In this document: piece by piece, positions 17,035-25,622 of the stretch
Numbering within the stretch: position 1 is the stretch's first letter
Layout: the number at the start of each line of letters is the position of its first letter
DNA from: Actinomycetes bacterium
Lineage (GTDB): Bacteria > Actinomycetota > Actinomycetes > JAHEKZ01
Direction of reading: 5' to 3'
DNA length: 43,683 nucleotides
NCBI GenBank assembly: GCA_024644345.1
Contig: JAHELE010000010.1
Coordinates: forward strand, 1 to 43,683
Notes under the pieces: model-generated
The model's input: the letters and a program-made list of their open reading frames with translations, nothing else
Database searches by the model: none
Told to the model about the DNA's origin: nothing
Made by a program: the position numbers and the translations under genes

Positions 17035-17499
17035 GTGACCGGCGTGACCTTCACGTTGGAGACGGTGCGCTACGACTCGCCCGAGGCTCATGTTCTGATC
17101 GAGGAGCTGCAGGAGGAGTACGTCATCCGATACGGCGGACGCGATGAGACGCCGGTCGATCCCGACGACTTCGCCCCGCCGCGCGGAACCTTTCTACTCG
17201 CCCACCGCGATGGCGAGGTGGTGGGGTGCGCCGGAATGCGCCGGCGTTCGCGGACCGAGGTCGAGGTGAAGCGGATGTTCATCCGCCAGCCCTTTCGAGG
17301 TCGCGGCTACTCGCGGGGGCTTCTTGCGCTGATCGAGGACGAGGCACGCACCCTGGGATTCACGCGGGTGCTGATGGAGACAGGCCTGGCGCAGCCGGAG
17401 GCGATGAGCCTGTACGAGTCCAGCGGCTATGAGCGCATCCCCGGCTTCGGTCACTACCGCAACGAGCCGCAGAACCGCTGCTACGCCAAGGAGCTCTGA
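17035..17499 (+). CDS. GNAT family N-acetyltransferase
   Basis: A 154-residue single-domain GNAT. The acetyl-CoA pyrophosphate-binding motif is [14 protein letters not shown], followed by the [20 protein letters not shown] block typical of small-molecule or amino-acid N-acetyltransferases in actinobacteria. The start is GTG at 17035 or GTG at 17044; neither has a clear ribosome binding site, so a leaderless transcript is possible. It is divergent from ung with a very short gap. The substrate is unknown. Confidence 0.88.
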   Translation: MTGVTFTLETVRYDSPEAHVLIEELQEEYVIRYGGRDETPVDPDDFAPPRGTFLLAHRDGEVVGCAGMRRRSRTEVEVKRMFIRQPFRGRGYSRGLLALIEDEARTLGFTRVLMETGLAQPEAMSLYESSGYERIPGFGHYRNEPQNRCYAKEL

Positions 17500-17554
17500 G
17501 CGGCACTCCGATCTTCGCGCCCCATCTGGCTGGGCGCATGCTGCAGGCACGAAG

Positions 17555-17639
17555 CGGAGGGTGAGGGATTTGAACCCCCGGATGCTTTCGCATCGCTCGC
17601 TTTCAAGGCGAGTGCAATCGGCCGCTCTGCCAACCCTCC
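17555..17639 (-). tRNA. tRNA-Ser (anticodon TGA)
   Basis: An 85-nt class II tRNA on the minus strand. Acceptor arms GGAGGGT and ACCCTCC pair, with G as discriminator. The anticodon arm is CTCGC-CTTGAAA-GCGAG, giving TGA for serine UCA codons. A long variable arm (GATGC-GAAA-GCATC) and the T arm GGGGGTTCAAATCCCTC-like are present. No encoded CCA follows. Confidence 0.95.
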
Positions 17640-17677
17640 CGAGGCAGCCATTCTGCCGTACGCCCCACCCAACCGAA

Positions 17678-17725
17678 CAACGTGTGAGTTTGCTGACGCT
17701 ATAGCGTCAGCAAACTCACACGTTG
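17678..17725. terminator. 48-nt perfect palindrome at the end of oleD
   Basis: A perfect palindrome of 48 nt centred between 17701 and 17702: the left arm starts CAACGTGTGAGTTTGCTGAC and the right arm is its exact complement with no loop bases. It includes the last two codons and stop of oleD (TGA 17716-17718), so it can act as a strong hairpin terminator for the ole operon, and it sits before tRNA-Ser on the same strand. Perfect symmetry without a loop is unusual for a simple terminator. Confidence 0.75.
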
Positions 17726-18690
17726 CGGGGTTGGTAGGACGCGGTGAGGCGCTCGAACCCCTCAGCCAGTGACACCCTCGGGGCCCACTGCAGCCGTTCC
17801 TGAGTGCGGCGCTGGTCAAACCAGTGCGCGGTCGACAGCTGCTCGGCCAGGAAACGAGTCATGGGTGGCTCCCCCTCGCGTCCGGTCACCGACCAGGTGC
17901 GCTCGACCACCGCCCCGGCACCTGACGCCACCGGGCGTGGCACCGAACGTGTCGGTCCGCGGACGCCGGCGGCGCGGCACATCCGGGCCAGCAGCTCAGC
18001 GACGGTTCGTGGCTCTCCGTTGCTCACGACGAACGCCTCACCACTCACCTCGTGCACTCGGTCGAGCGCTGCGACCAGCGAGTCGGCAGCGTTGTCGAGG
18101 TACGTGGTGTCGATCAGCGCCGTACCGCCATCGATGAGCACGAGACGACCAGACGCTGCGCGCTCCACGATGCGCCCGACGAGCTGTGTGTCACCGGGGC
18201 CCCAGACCAGATGCGGACGCACCGCCACGACGTCGAGGTCAGCGTCCGCGGCCTCGAGTGCGAGCTGCTCGGCCATCGCCTTGCTGCGTGCGTAGTGACC
18301 GTGGGCTCTGTCGGGATCGGCCGGGTCAGCATCTGCTGCCATCAACGGCTCGCCGAAGTGCGCCACCGACGGCGACGACACGTGCACCAGGCGACCGACG
18401 TCGTGGGCCCGGGCGGCGTCGAGCACGTTCTGCGTACCCCCGACGTTGACCGACTCGAACTCGTCCCAGTCGCCCACCACGGAGACTTTGGCGGCCGCGT
18501 GCACGACCGCGTCGACGCCCTGCATGGCGTGGTCGACGATCGCAGCGTCCCGGATGTCGCCACGCACCTGCGCCCAGTCCCGGTGCCCCTCGCCTCGCTG
18601 CAGCGCGACGACGTCGTCTCCCCGGGCGACGAGCCGCTCGGCGACGCCGGCTCCCAACAGACTCGTAGCTCCCGTCACGAGCACCCTCAT
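17716..18690 (-). CDS. oleD: OleD, NADPH-dependent 2-alkyl-3-oxoalkanoate reductase
   Basis: A 324-residue extended short-chain dehydrogenase. The nucleotide-binding motif is TGATSLLG (residues 6-13) and the catalytic pair is YARSK (Tyr133, Lys137), with HVSS upstream supplying Ser. By position in an oleA-oleBC-oleD cluster it reduces the 2-alkyl-3-ketoacid made by OleA to the beta-hydroxy acid. The start overlaps the oleBC stop by 4 bp (ATGA). The stop lies inside a 48-nt palindrome. Confidence 0.92.
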   Translation of the reverse strand: MRVLVTGATSLLGAGVAERLVARGDDVVALQRGEGHRDWAQVRGDIRDAAIVDHAMQGVDAVVHAAAKVSVVGDWDEFESVNVGGTQNVLDAARAHDVGRLVHVSSPSVAHFGEPLMAADADPADPDRAHGHYARSKAMAEQLALEAADADLDVVAVRPHLVWGPGDTQLVGRIVERAASGRLVLIDGGTALIDTTYLDNAADSLVAALDRVHEVSGEAFVVSNGEPRTVAELLARMCRAAGVRGPTRSVPRPVASGAGAVVERTWSVTGREGEPPMTRFLAEQLSTAHWFDQRRTQERLQWAPRVSLAEGFERLTASYQPRNV

Positions 18691-21269
18691 GACAGCGCGC
18701 CACCGTGGCCGGCCAGTACCTCCGACGCCATCTGTGACACCCGGACCCGGTCGATCTTGGAGTTGTGCCGGATGTCGACCGGCAGCTCGTCAACGACCAG
18801 GACCGCGGCGAACTCGATCCCAGAAGCGAGCCGCAGTGCGTCGGTCAGCTCGAGTGAGGCCACACCCTTGTCCTGCTGTGGCGCCTCGACGACGGCAACA
18901 ACGGCCTGCCGCCCCGCAGGGCCGACGCCGACCACGGCTGCGAGCCGTACCGGATCGAGACGTTCGAGGCGCTGCTCGGGTCCGACCGGAGTGACCACAC
19001 CGACAGGTGTCGTGATGATGTGTGCGATCCGCCCCTCGACCCACAGCCGGCCCTCCGGGTCGAGATGACCGATGTCTCCGGTGCGATGCCAGCCGTGGTC
19101 GCGGGCGCTTTCCCGTTGCGTCACCCACAGCTGGTCGTAGTGATCCTTCACATGCGGCCCTCGTACACAGATCTCGCCGGTGACGTCAGCTGAGTCAGTC
19201 AGCGCGCCGGTTGCGGCACCCGTCGGATCGAGAGGGCTGATGGCGATCTGAACGCCCGGCACCGGATGCCCGACGAGCACCCCGTTGCCTCGTCCACCGC
19301 TCTCGAGCTCGGCCAGGGTCACGTCGGCGACGGGCATGGCCTCTGTCATGCCGTACGGCGTGTGGGCTTCGCAGCCGCCGAGCACCAGCGACGCAGCCCG
19401 CAACGTCTCGCGGGGGACCGGCGCCCCGGCCGACAGCAGCAGCCGGACGCGCTCACATCTCTCGCGCTGCGCCTGGTCGAGGCTGGACGCGGTGCGGACG
19501 ATGTTGCGCAGCGCCGCGGGGGCGGCAAAGACGAGCGTGGCATCGATCGCCGCGATCGCGTCGGCCATCGCCCGTGAGGTAAGGGTGGCGGGCTTGGTGA
19601 TGTCCATGGCTGGGACCGCCGAGGGGATGCCCAGTGCCGGACCGAAGAGCGCGAAGGGTGCGAACGCGGCCACCAGACGGTCGTTCGGTCGGATGTCGAA
19701 GGTTTCGGCGATGATGTCGCGCTGCGCCTCGAGCTGGGCATGCCGATACACGACGCCTTTGGCCGGTCCCGTCGCTCCGGAGGTGAAGAGGACGGCGGCC
19801 TCGGCCGTGACCGAAGGCTTGGTAGAGGTGGGCAGCTGGCGCCCGATCTGGGCCAGCTCGGTGGCGGTGTAGTCGACGCCCAGTGCCCGGCGGAGCCCAG
19901 GTGGAAAGCCCCCGACGGAGACGTACGTCCCCGGCAGCCCCATGCCTTTGGCCGCGCTGAGCCCGCGCGCCACCCCGATCACGTGCTGCACGTCTGCTCC
20001 GCGCAGCGCGCGGCGCAGGGCAGGGAGGCCAAGACCGGCGTCAGCGACGACAGGGACCGCACCCGCCCGCCAGGTGGCGTAGAGCACGGCCGTCAGGTCA
20101 GCACCCGGCGGCACGAGCAGCGCGACACGATCCTGCGGTCGGACGCCAACGGCGGTCAGACCGGCGGACAGGTCTCGCACGGTCGCCGCCAGCTGCTTCC
20201 ACGTGATGGCTCTGGCCGGTCCACGGCGCCCCATCTCGACCACGGCGACGGAGCCGTCCTGTGCCCGGTCCTCCAGGGCCGACCACAGGGTGCGTCGCTG
20301 GGTGGAGGTAGTGGGCAGTAGGGCCGGGACGACCCGCAGCTCGCGCGTGCGTCCGGCGGCCAGGTCGGCCGCGAAGCGTTCGACGGCTTCGGCCACGGGT
20401 GCGTCCTCGATGACCAGGTGTCCGGCGCCCTCGAAGCGGTGGGTCTGCGCCTGGGGGAGTCGCCGCTGCAGGTCGCGTAGGTAGCGGTCGGCGAAAACCG
20501 GGTCGCGTGGGCCCCAGAGCAGCAGGACCGGAACGTCGCGCAGTGCGTCGAGGCCCTCGCCCACCTGGTCGAGGGTCGGGCGGCTCGGGTGGTCGGACTC
20601 GAGCGGGATGTCGGCGACGAAGTCGGCGATCGCCCGGCGGCGTCCGGCCTCACGGTAGGGAGCCCGGTAGGCATCGGCGACGTCGCGGGGGAGCGCCGGG
20701 TGCGCGAGGCGCAAGGTGCCGTCCAGGAAGGTGCGGGTGCGATGGGTGACGGTGCGAAGCAGGCGGCCGGCGCGAGCCGTCGCGATCAGCGGCGGTACCG
20801 ACGCATCGTCCGGTTGGCTGACCGCCGTATTGAGAAGGGTGATACCGGCCACGACGTCCGCATGCTTCTCGGCCCAGCCAAGAGCGATCGGGCCGCCCCA
20901 GTCGTGGGCGACGACGAGCACCGGACCGTGCACGCCGAGCTCGTCGGTCAGTGAGCCGAGCTCGTCGATCCGATCGGCCAGCGTGTGCGGGTGATCGGTG
21001 CGCTCGGAGTACCCCATGCCCAGGTGGTCCGGTGCGATCACCCGCCACGAGTCCCCGAGGGCCGCGAGGATCGACCGGAAGGTGTACGACCAGGTCGGGT
21101 TGCCGTGCACACAGAGCACCGTGCCCATCGGGGCGTCCGGTCCTGTGGGTCCGGTGTCGAGCACGTGCCACCTGCGCGAGGTGCCGGTGGCATCGGGAGC
21201 GGAGACGATCCGCGACCATTTCGGATCAAGGCCCGGCAGGTCAGCGGGTGGAAGCGACGCCGAGGTCAC
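18687..21269 (-). CDS. oleBC: OleBC fusion: beta-lactone decarboxylase plus beta-lactone synthetase
   Basis: An 860-residue fusion of two olefin-biosynthesis enzymes. Residues 1-305 are the OleB alpha/beta-hydrolase of haloalkane-dehalogenase type: oxyanion HGNPTW (55-60), nucleophile AHDWGG with Asp123, and His284 in GAGHLV. It converts the cis-beta-lactone to an olefin and CO2. Residues about 320-860 are OleC, an ANL-superfamily enzyme that closes the beta-lactone with ATP: P-loop TSGATGPAKG (496-505), YGMTEAMP, and the C-terminal Lys in HNSKIDR. Natural OleBC fusions are known in actinobacteria. It overlaps oleA and oleD by 4 bp each, so the three are translationally coupled. Confidence 0.95.
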   Translation of the reverse strand: MTSASLPPADLPGLDPKWSRIVSAPDATGTSRRWHVLDTGPTGPDAPMGTVLCVHGNPTWSYTFRSILAALGDSWRVIAPDHLGMGYSERTDHPHTLADRIDELGSLTDELGVHGPVLVVAHDWGGPIALGWAEKHADVVAGITLLNTAVSQPDDASVPPLIATARAGRLLRTVTHRTRTFLDGTLRLAHPALPRDVADAYRAPYREAGRRRAIADFVADIPLESDHPSRPTLDQVGEGLDALRDVPVLLLWGPRDPVFADRYLRDLQRRLPQAQTHRFEGAGHLVIEDAPVAEAVERFAADLAAGRTRELRVVPALLPTTSTQRRTLWSALEDRAQDGSVAVVEMGRRGPARAITWKQLAATVRDLSAGLTAVGVRPQDRVALLVPPGADLTAVLYATWRAGAVPVVADAGLGLPALRRALRGADVQHVIGVARGLSAAKGMGLPGTYVSVGGFPPGLRRALGVDYTATELAQIGRQLPTSTKPSVTAEAAVLFTSGATGPAKGVVYRHAQLEAQRDIIAETFDIRPNDRLVAAFAPFALFGPALGIPSAVPAMDITKPATLTSRAMADAIAAIDATLVFAAPAALRNIVRTASSLDQAQRERCERVRLLLSAGAPVPRETLRAASLVLGGCEAHTPYGMTEAMPVADVTLAELESGGRGNGVLVGHPVPGVQIAISPLDPTGAATGALTDSADVTGEICVRGPHVKDHYDQLWVTQRESARDHGWHRTGDIGHLDPEGRLWVEGRIAHIITTPVGVVTPVGPEQRLERLDPVRLAAVVGVGPAGRQAVVAVVEAPQQDKGVASLELTDALRLASGIEFAAVLVVDELPVDIRHNSKIDRVRVSQMASEVLAGHGGALS

Positions 21270-22282
21270 CAGACGATTTCACAGAAGGCGGTGTTGAGGC
21301 CGGACCCGATGCCCATGCAGAGCACGCGGTCGCCCGGCATCAGGTTGTCCACCTCGTGGGCCAGGGTGAAGGGAACGGAAGCGGGCCCGATGTTCCCGAA
21401 GAAGGGGAATGAGAGCGGAACCTTCTTCTGGTCGATGCCCAGTCGCTCGCACAGCGCACTGGTGTGCACCCGCGACACCTGATGGATGATGAAACGGTCG
21501 GCGTCCGACCAGTCGAAGTCGCCGGTCTTCCAGGCGGCCTCGGCCAGATCGAGCCCGGCATCCATCAGGCCACTGGCGTCGGTGTGCATCTGGTCCATGT
21601 CGCCCACACAGAGCTCGTGGTGCTCGGTTCCGGCGCGCGAGACACCACCGATGACGCGGTGGCCATCACTGTGCTGGTCGGTACGCCCAAGAACCATGGC
21701 GGCGGCACCGGACCCGAGCGTCAAGGTAGCGAACTCGCTGAAGAAATCAGCCGTGGTCGCAGTCGGCTCGCGCAGCCGGCGGATGGTGTTCTCCTGCACC
21801 TTCTGCGCGTCCTCGCCATTGACGATGAGCGCGTAGTCGATGTGTCCTGCGTCGATCATGGTGGCCGCTATATGGATGCCATTGACGAAGCCGAGGCATG
21901 CGTTGGCCAGGTCGAAGTTCATGGCCGACGGGGGCAGACCCAGCTTGTGGTGGATGCCGACGGCCGTCGACGGCTCGAGGTAGGCCCTCGAGACCGACGA
22001 GTTGATCATCAGCCCGATCTGCGACGGGTCGACGCCGGCCGCGGCGATCGCCTTGGCGCCGGCCATCGCCGCGCCGTCGGCGAAGTTCATGCCCTCTGAC
22101 CACCAGCGACGCTCGTGGATGCCGGCTAGCCCCTCGAGAAGTCCGGGACGTGCGCCTAGCCGTTCGTAGGCAGGGGCCAGCTGTTCGTCGAGCTCGGTGG
22201 AGGTGACCACGACCGGGGCTTCGATCGCCACGATCGACAGCACGGAGGTGCCGGAGTGGCGGAAGGTGGAGTTGCCGTCCAT
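21266..22282 (-). CDS. oleA: OleA, acyl-CoA head-to-head condensing thiolase
   Basis: A 338-residue thiolase-fold enzyme that joins two fatty acyl-CoAs by non-decarboxylative Claisen condensation. Catalytic residues are visible: Cys129 in NACLGF, His267 in IIHQVSR and Asn297 in FGNIGP. Glu103 (SRAYLEPST) aligns by spacing with the base Glu117 of Xanthomonas OleA. The ATG at 22282 follows GAGAGG; the longer upstream frame lacks similarity and overlaps the ggt gap. It is first of the coupled oleA-oleBC-oleD set and lies 79 bp downstream of a ggt-like gene on the same strand. Confidence 0.95.
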   Translation of the reverse strand: MDGNSTFRHSGTSVLSIVAIEAPVVVTSTELDEQLAPAYERLGARPGLLEGLAGIHERRWWSEGMNFADGAAMAGAKAIAAAGVDPSQIGLMINSSVSRAYLEPSTAVGIHHKLGLPPSAMNFDLANACLGFVNGIHIAATMIDAGHIDYALIVNGEDAQKVQENTIRRLREPTATTADFFSEFATLTLGSGAAAMVLGRTDQHSDGHRVIGGVSRAGTEHHELCVGDMDQMHTDASGLMDAGLDLAEAAWKTGDFDWSDADRFIIHQVSRVHTSALCERLGIDQKKVPLSFPFFGNIGPASVPFTLAHEVDNLMPGDRVLCMGIGSGLNTAFCEIVW

Positions 22283-22361
22283 CAATTCCTCTCTGGGTAA
22301 CCGCGAAAGTGTCGCATGCGCGGCCGAAAAGGGCCGAATCCAGGGGGTGGGGCGGCCCGGA

Positions 22362-23819
22362 TCAGAGGTCGATGACGGCCCCGGCGCCGTCGCGTCTTGC
22401 GTCGCCGGCGGCCTCGAGGCGACCGTCGGGGTGGCGGCGCACCGCATTGACGCCGCCGAAGTACATGCTGCGCCTGCTCCACCGGTTCACCGGGCCCACA
22501 TCTGCCAGCTCGAGGGCCACATCCTCGCTGACGTCGTGCTCGAGCTGGCTGGTGGTGCCGTCGAAGTGCACCCGGGGGGCGGCAACGGAGGCGTCGAGGG
22601 GCCGGCCGGCCACCAGCTGTGTGACCGTCTGAAGCAGGGCACTCCGAATGCGTTCGCTGCCACCGGAGCCGATCGCCACGGTCGATCCGTCAGCCAGGTC
22701 GAGAATGCTGGGAGCCATCATCGAGGCGACCCGGGTGCCCGGCTCGGCGTCGTGGAAGCCGTCGGGGTGCAGATCGGACTCGCCCATCATGTTGTTGAGC
22801 TGAACGCCTGTGCCAGGAACCAGGACCCCGGAGCATGACCCGTTGGACGTGGTCATCGATGCCACCATGCCGTCGCCATCGATGACGCTGACGTGCGTGG
22901 TCCCTTTGGTCGATGTCGGCGTCGGGGTCCGCGACTTCTGAGCCTCGGTGGCGTCGTGGAGTGCCTCGACCAGGGCCCGAGCAGCGGGCGCCTGGCCGTG
23001 GTCCGTGCCGTCGAGCCGGGTGAGGGCAGCACAGACGATGGAGCCCCCGAATGACGGTGGTGGGTTCGTGGTGAGGCGGGCACCGCGGTAGCTGACGACG
23101 TGGGGCTCCCGCGCCCGCACCTCGTACTGCCTCAGGTCCTCGGCTGTCAGGAGCCCCCCATGGGCCCTCATGGCGGCGATGGCGTCCGGCGTCTGGGGCA
23201 GGTCCGTCCAGCCGTCCGGGTCGACCTCCCCGAGCTGATCGAGGAAGGTGGCGTACTGCGGGTTGGCGAAGACCTCTCCGGCCTTTGGGGGGGCTCCGTG
23301 TCTGAGGTAGAGGTGCGCTGCTTCTGGGGTCAGGCCCAGGATCGCCTGGAGAAGCCTCAAGACCTCGGCCTGTGTCTCACTGAGCACCGCCCCCCGGCGG
23401 GCACGTGCCTTGGCCGGCGCCACCACCTCGGCCAGCGGCAGCCGACCGAGGCGCTGATGGGCTGCGAGGTAGCCGTTGAGGACGCCGGGCACCGCCACTG
23501 ACCCGTACCCGGCATGGAAGATCTGCTCGGCATCGGAGAAGACCACCGTCACGGGCGTGAAGTGTGGTGCGAGCTCGGTCATCGGCAGGCCGTGACCGGG
23601 GGCATCGACGAAGAAGTCGAGAACCTCCGCCGTCCCACCCGGCCGTCGCGAGAGCAGGAATCCGCCCCCACCGAGGCTGGTCAGGCCAGGCTCGACGACG
23701 GCGGCCGCGAACCCGGCGCCCAGAGCGGCGTCCACGGCGTTTCCTCCGGCCCGAAGAACGGCAGCAGCCGCTTCGACGGTCTGCCGGTCTCCCGCGGCAA
23801 CGGCCGCCTGCCCTCCCAT
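22362..23819 (-). CDS. Gamma-glutamyltransferase family protein (Ntn hydrolase)
   Basis: A 485-residue GGT-family protein. The self-cleavage site and N-terminal nucleophile are in KGTTHVS (Thr307). N-terminal family blocks are [18 protein letters not shown] and SLGGGGFLL; the small-subunit block [15 protein letters not shown] is also intact. In classical GGT the substrate alpha-carboxylate is held by an Arg in DFREMAP; here the region reads LDFFVDAPG, without that Arg. The substrate may therefore not be glutathione. No signal peptide is seen, so it is probably cytosolic. It is upstream of oleA in the same direction and could share its transcript. Confidence 0.88.
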   Translation of the reverse strand: MGGQAAVAAGDRQTVEAAAAVLRAGGNAVDAALGAGFAAAVVEPGLTSLGGGGFLLSRRPGGTAEVLDFFVDAPGHGLPMTELAPHFTPVTVVFSDAEQIFHAGYGSVAVPGVLNGYLAAHQRLGRLPLAEVVAPAKARARRGAVLSETQAEVLRLLQAILGLTPEAAHLYLRHGAPPKAGEVFANPQYATFLDQLGEVDPDGWTDLPQTPDAIAAMRAHGGLLTAEDLRQYEVRAREPHVVSYRGARLTTNPPPSFGGSIVCAALTRLDGTDHGQAPAARALVEALHDATEAQKSRTPTPTSTKGTTHVSVIDGDGMVASMTTSNGSCSGVLVPGTGVQLNNMMGESDLHPDGFHDAEPGTRVASMMAPSILDLADGSTVAIGSGGSERIRSALLQTVTQLVAGRPLDASVAAPRVHFDGTTSQLEHDVSEDVALELADVGPVNRWSRRSMYFGGVNAVRRHPDGRLEAAGDARRDGAGAVIDL

Positions 23820-23899
23820 GTTGCGGAGCGTATCGACCCGGCCTCGTGTTACACCCGGTCACCCGTTCGGCCCACCGTCGCCTGACTAACCCGGTCGGA

Positions 23900-23927
23900 T
23901 CAAGAAAGGGCCCTTTGCTGCCGACAC
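23900..23927 (+). promoter_or_regulatory. Possible FliA/WhiG-type sigma factor promoter
   Basis: TCAA (23900-23903), a 16-nt spacer, then GCCGACAC (23920-23927) resembles the motility sigma consensus TAAA-N15-GCCGATAA, matching 3 of 4 and 6 of 8 positions. It lies about 105 nt upstream of the chemoreceptor start in the correct orientation. The spacer holds the palindrome AAAGGGCCCTTT. Confidence 0.35.
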
Positions 23928-24031
23928 CATTGGTGTCTCGCCCGGAGCGGGCGGTGCGCCCACTTTGGGTGGCCCGTCTGCTGTCTGCCGGTCGTGGCGC
24001 TTGGGGGCGTTTCGACACGTGGAAAGGTGAG

Positions 24032-25561
24032 ATGGACAACCCGCAGCAGTTGGCGCGTACCGGGGCCTTGGCCGCATGGGTCAATGCTGGTCTCGGTCTT
24101 GTCCTCACACTGCTTATCCAGGTGGCCGATGACTCGGTTCCGGTCGCGCTGATCCCGGCCCTGATCTGGTGCTCCCTAGGCTTGGCCTTCGCCGCGTTCC
24201 TGTCGGTGCTGTCGCGCCGGATGAGTAACAGCGACCTCGAGGTAGGCAATCGGCGGTTGGCCCACGCGCTGATCACCACCGAGATGGTCTGGGTGGCTGG
24301 GTTGGTGGCTCTGACTGGTGGCCTGCGCAGTCCGGTCTGGGTGTTGTTCGTGACAGTCGCGGTCTTCGTTGCCGACGTGGTGGAACGCAAGGGTCTGGCC
24401 ACCTTCACGCTGCTGGCCCTGGCCATGCTGTTCGCGGCCGCTCTTGCCTCCGGCACCCTGAACCTGCAGGTACTGCCATGGCTGATCGCCGCGGCTGCGA
24501 TCATCCCGTTGACCGTGGGCTTCGACGAGATGCTCAAGTCGGGGATCCACGAAAGTCACAACACCCGCCTGCAGCGGCGTGTGGAAGAGCTGTCGGTATC
24601 CCTGGGGCAGGCCGCCGATGGTGATCTTGCCGTCGGAATTCCCACTCACGACGTCGATGACGCTGCTTTGCGCTCTCTGGCCATCAACATCGACGAGACG
24701 CTGGTCTCGTTGCGCATGCTGGTCGACCGAGTGCGTGACGGTGGTGAGCGGATCTCCGAGAGCGCGCAGGAGCTGCAGGCTGCGGCAGAGACCCAGGCAT
24801 CGGCGTCCACCAAGCAGACCGGTGCCGTGACCGAGTCGACCGTGACACTCAAGCAGCTGGCCGACATGGCCGAGACGATCGCCAACTCCAGTGCCGACGT
24901 GGTGGAGCAGGCCGCTTTGACCTTCCGGTTCGCCGAAGAGGGCCAATCGGCGGTGACGAACGCCGTCGACGCCATTGACGCGATCGCCCACCGCTCGCGA
25001 CTGGTCGCGGAACGTACGGCTGCACTGGCCGACAAGTCTGGCGAGATCGGCCGGATTCTCGATGTCATCGACGAGCTGGCCAACCAGACCAACCTGCTTG
25101 CGCTCAACGCTGCGATCGAAGCAGCCCGAGCTGGCGAGCACGGCCGCGGGTTCGCCGTCGTTGCCGCTGAGGTGCGCAAGCTCGCTGAGCGGGCACAGGC
25201 GTCAACCAAGCAGATCCAGACGATCGTGTCGGAGATCCAGGCCGAGATGAGAGCCACCACAGCGGCGACAGCCGAAGGAGCGGAGGAGGTGCTCAACGGA
25301 GTGGCTCTGGCACGTGACGTTGTCACTGTTCTCGAGCGCATCTCAGAGGTGGCAGATGAGACCACCACGGCGGCACGTGAGATCTCGAACGCCAGCAAGC
25401 AGCAGAAGACCGCATCGGCCGAGGTGGCTTCAGCGATGAAGGACGTTGTGGGTGTCTCAGAGCAGACGGCCACCGGATCACGCGAGGCAGCGCACGCCGC
25501 GGCGTCCCTGACGTCGCTGGCCGCCGATCTGCGTGAGTCCATCTCCAGGTTCCGCATCTAG
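24032..25561 (+). CDS. Methyl-accepting chemotaxis protein
   Basis: A 509-residue chemoreceptor. The ATG at 24032 has AAAGGTGAG just upstream; the frame is open from 23564 without similarity. The first about 180 residues hold five or six membrane helices with no large extracellular ligand domain, so sensing is likely within the membrane. A HAMP-like stretch ([20 protein letters not shown]) follows. The signalling hairpin tip is fully conserved: [20 protein letters not shown] then [11 protein letters not shown]. It should bind CheA/CheW at the membrane. No other chemotaxis gene is in the window. The ligand is unknown. Confidence 0.94.
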   Translation: MDNPQQLARTGALAAWVNAGLGLVLTLLIQVADDSVPVALIPALIWCSLGLAFAAFLSVLSRRMSNSDLEVGNRRLAHALITTEMVWVAGLVALTGGLRSPVWVLFVTVAVFVADVVERKGLATFTLLALAMLFAAALASGTLNLQVLPWLIAAAAIIPLTVGFDEMLKSGIHESHNTRLQRRVEELSVSLGQAADGDLAVGIPTHDVDDAALRSLAINIDETLVSLRMLVDRVRDGGERISESAQELQAAAETQASASTKQTGAVTESTVTLKQLADMAETIANSSADVVEQAALTFRFAEEGQSAVTNAVDAIDAIAHRSRLVAERTAALADKSGEIGRILDVIDELANQTNLLALNAAIEAARAGEHGRGFAVVAAEVRKLAERAQASTKQIQTIVSEIQAEMRATTAATAEGAEEVLNGVALARDVVTVLERISEVADETTTAAREISNASKQQKTASAEVASAMKDVVGVSEQTATGSREAAHAAASLTSLAADLRESISRFRI

Positions 25562-25622
25562 ATCCATAACGATCTTCGCCAAAAGCCTCGCGCTCTGGGG
25601 GTTGTCTTCCTAGGCTCGACCC

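Noticed and set aside
17035-17054. ung starting at GTG 17054, overlapping the divergent GNAT gene
   Set aside because: Overlapping divergent starts are unlikely and the family N-terminus fits the GTG at 17000.
23564-24031. N-terminal extension of the chemoreceptor
   Set aside because: It is Arg-rich and antisense to ggt; the ATG at 24032 has a good ribosome binding site and begins just before the membrane helices.
23377-24537. 386-codon minus-strand frame across the ggt and chemoreceptor genes
   Set aside because: It overlaps two well-supported genes and has no recognisable domain.
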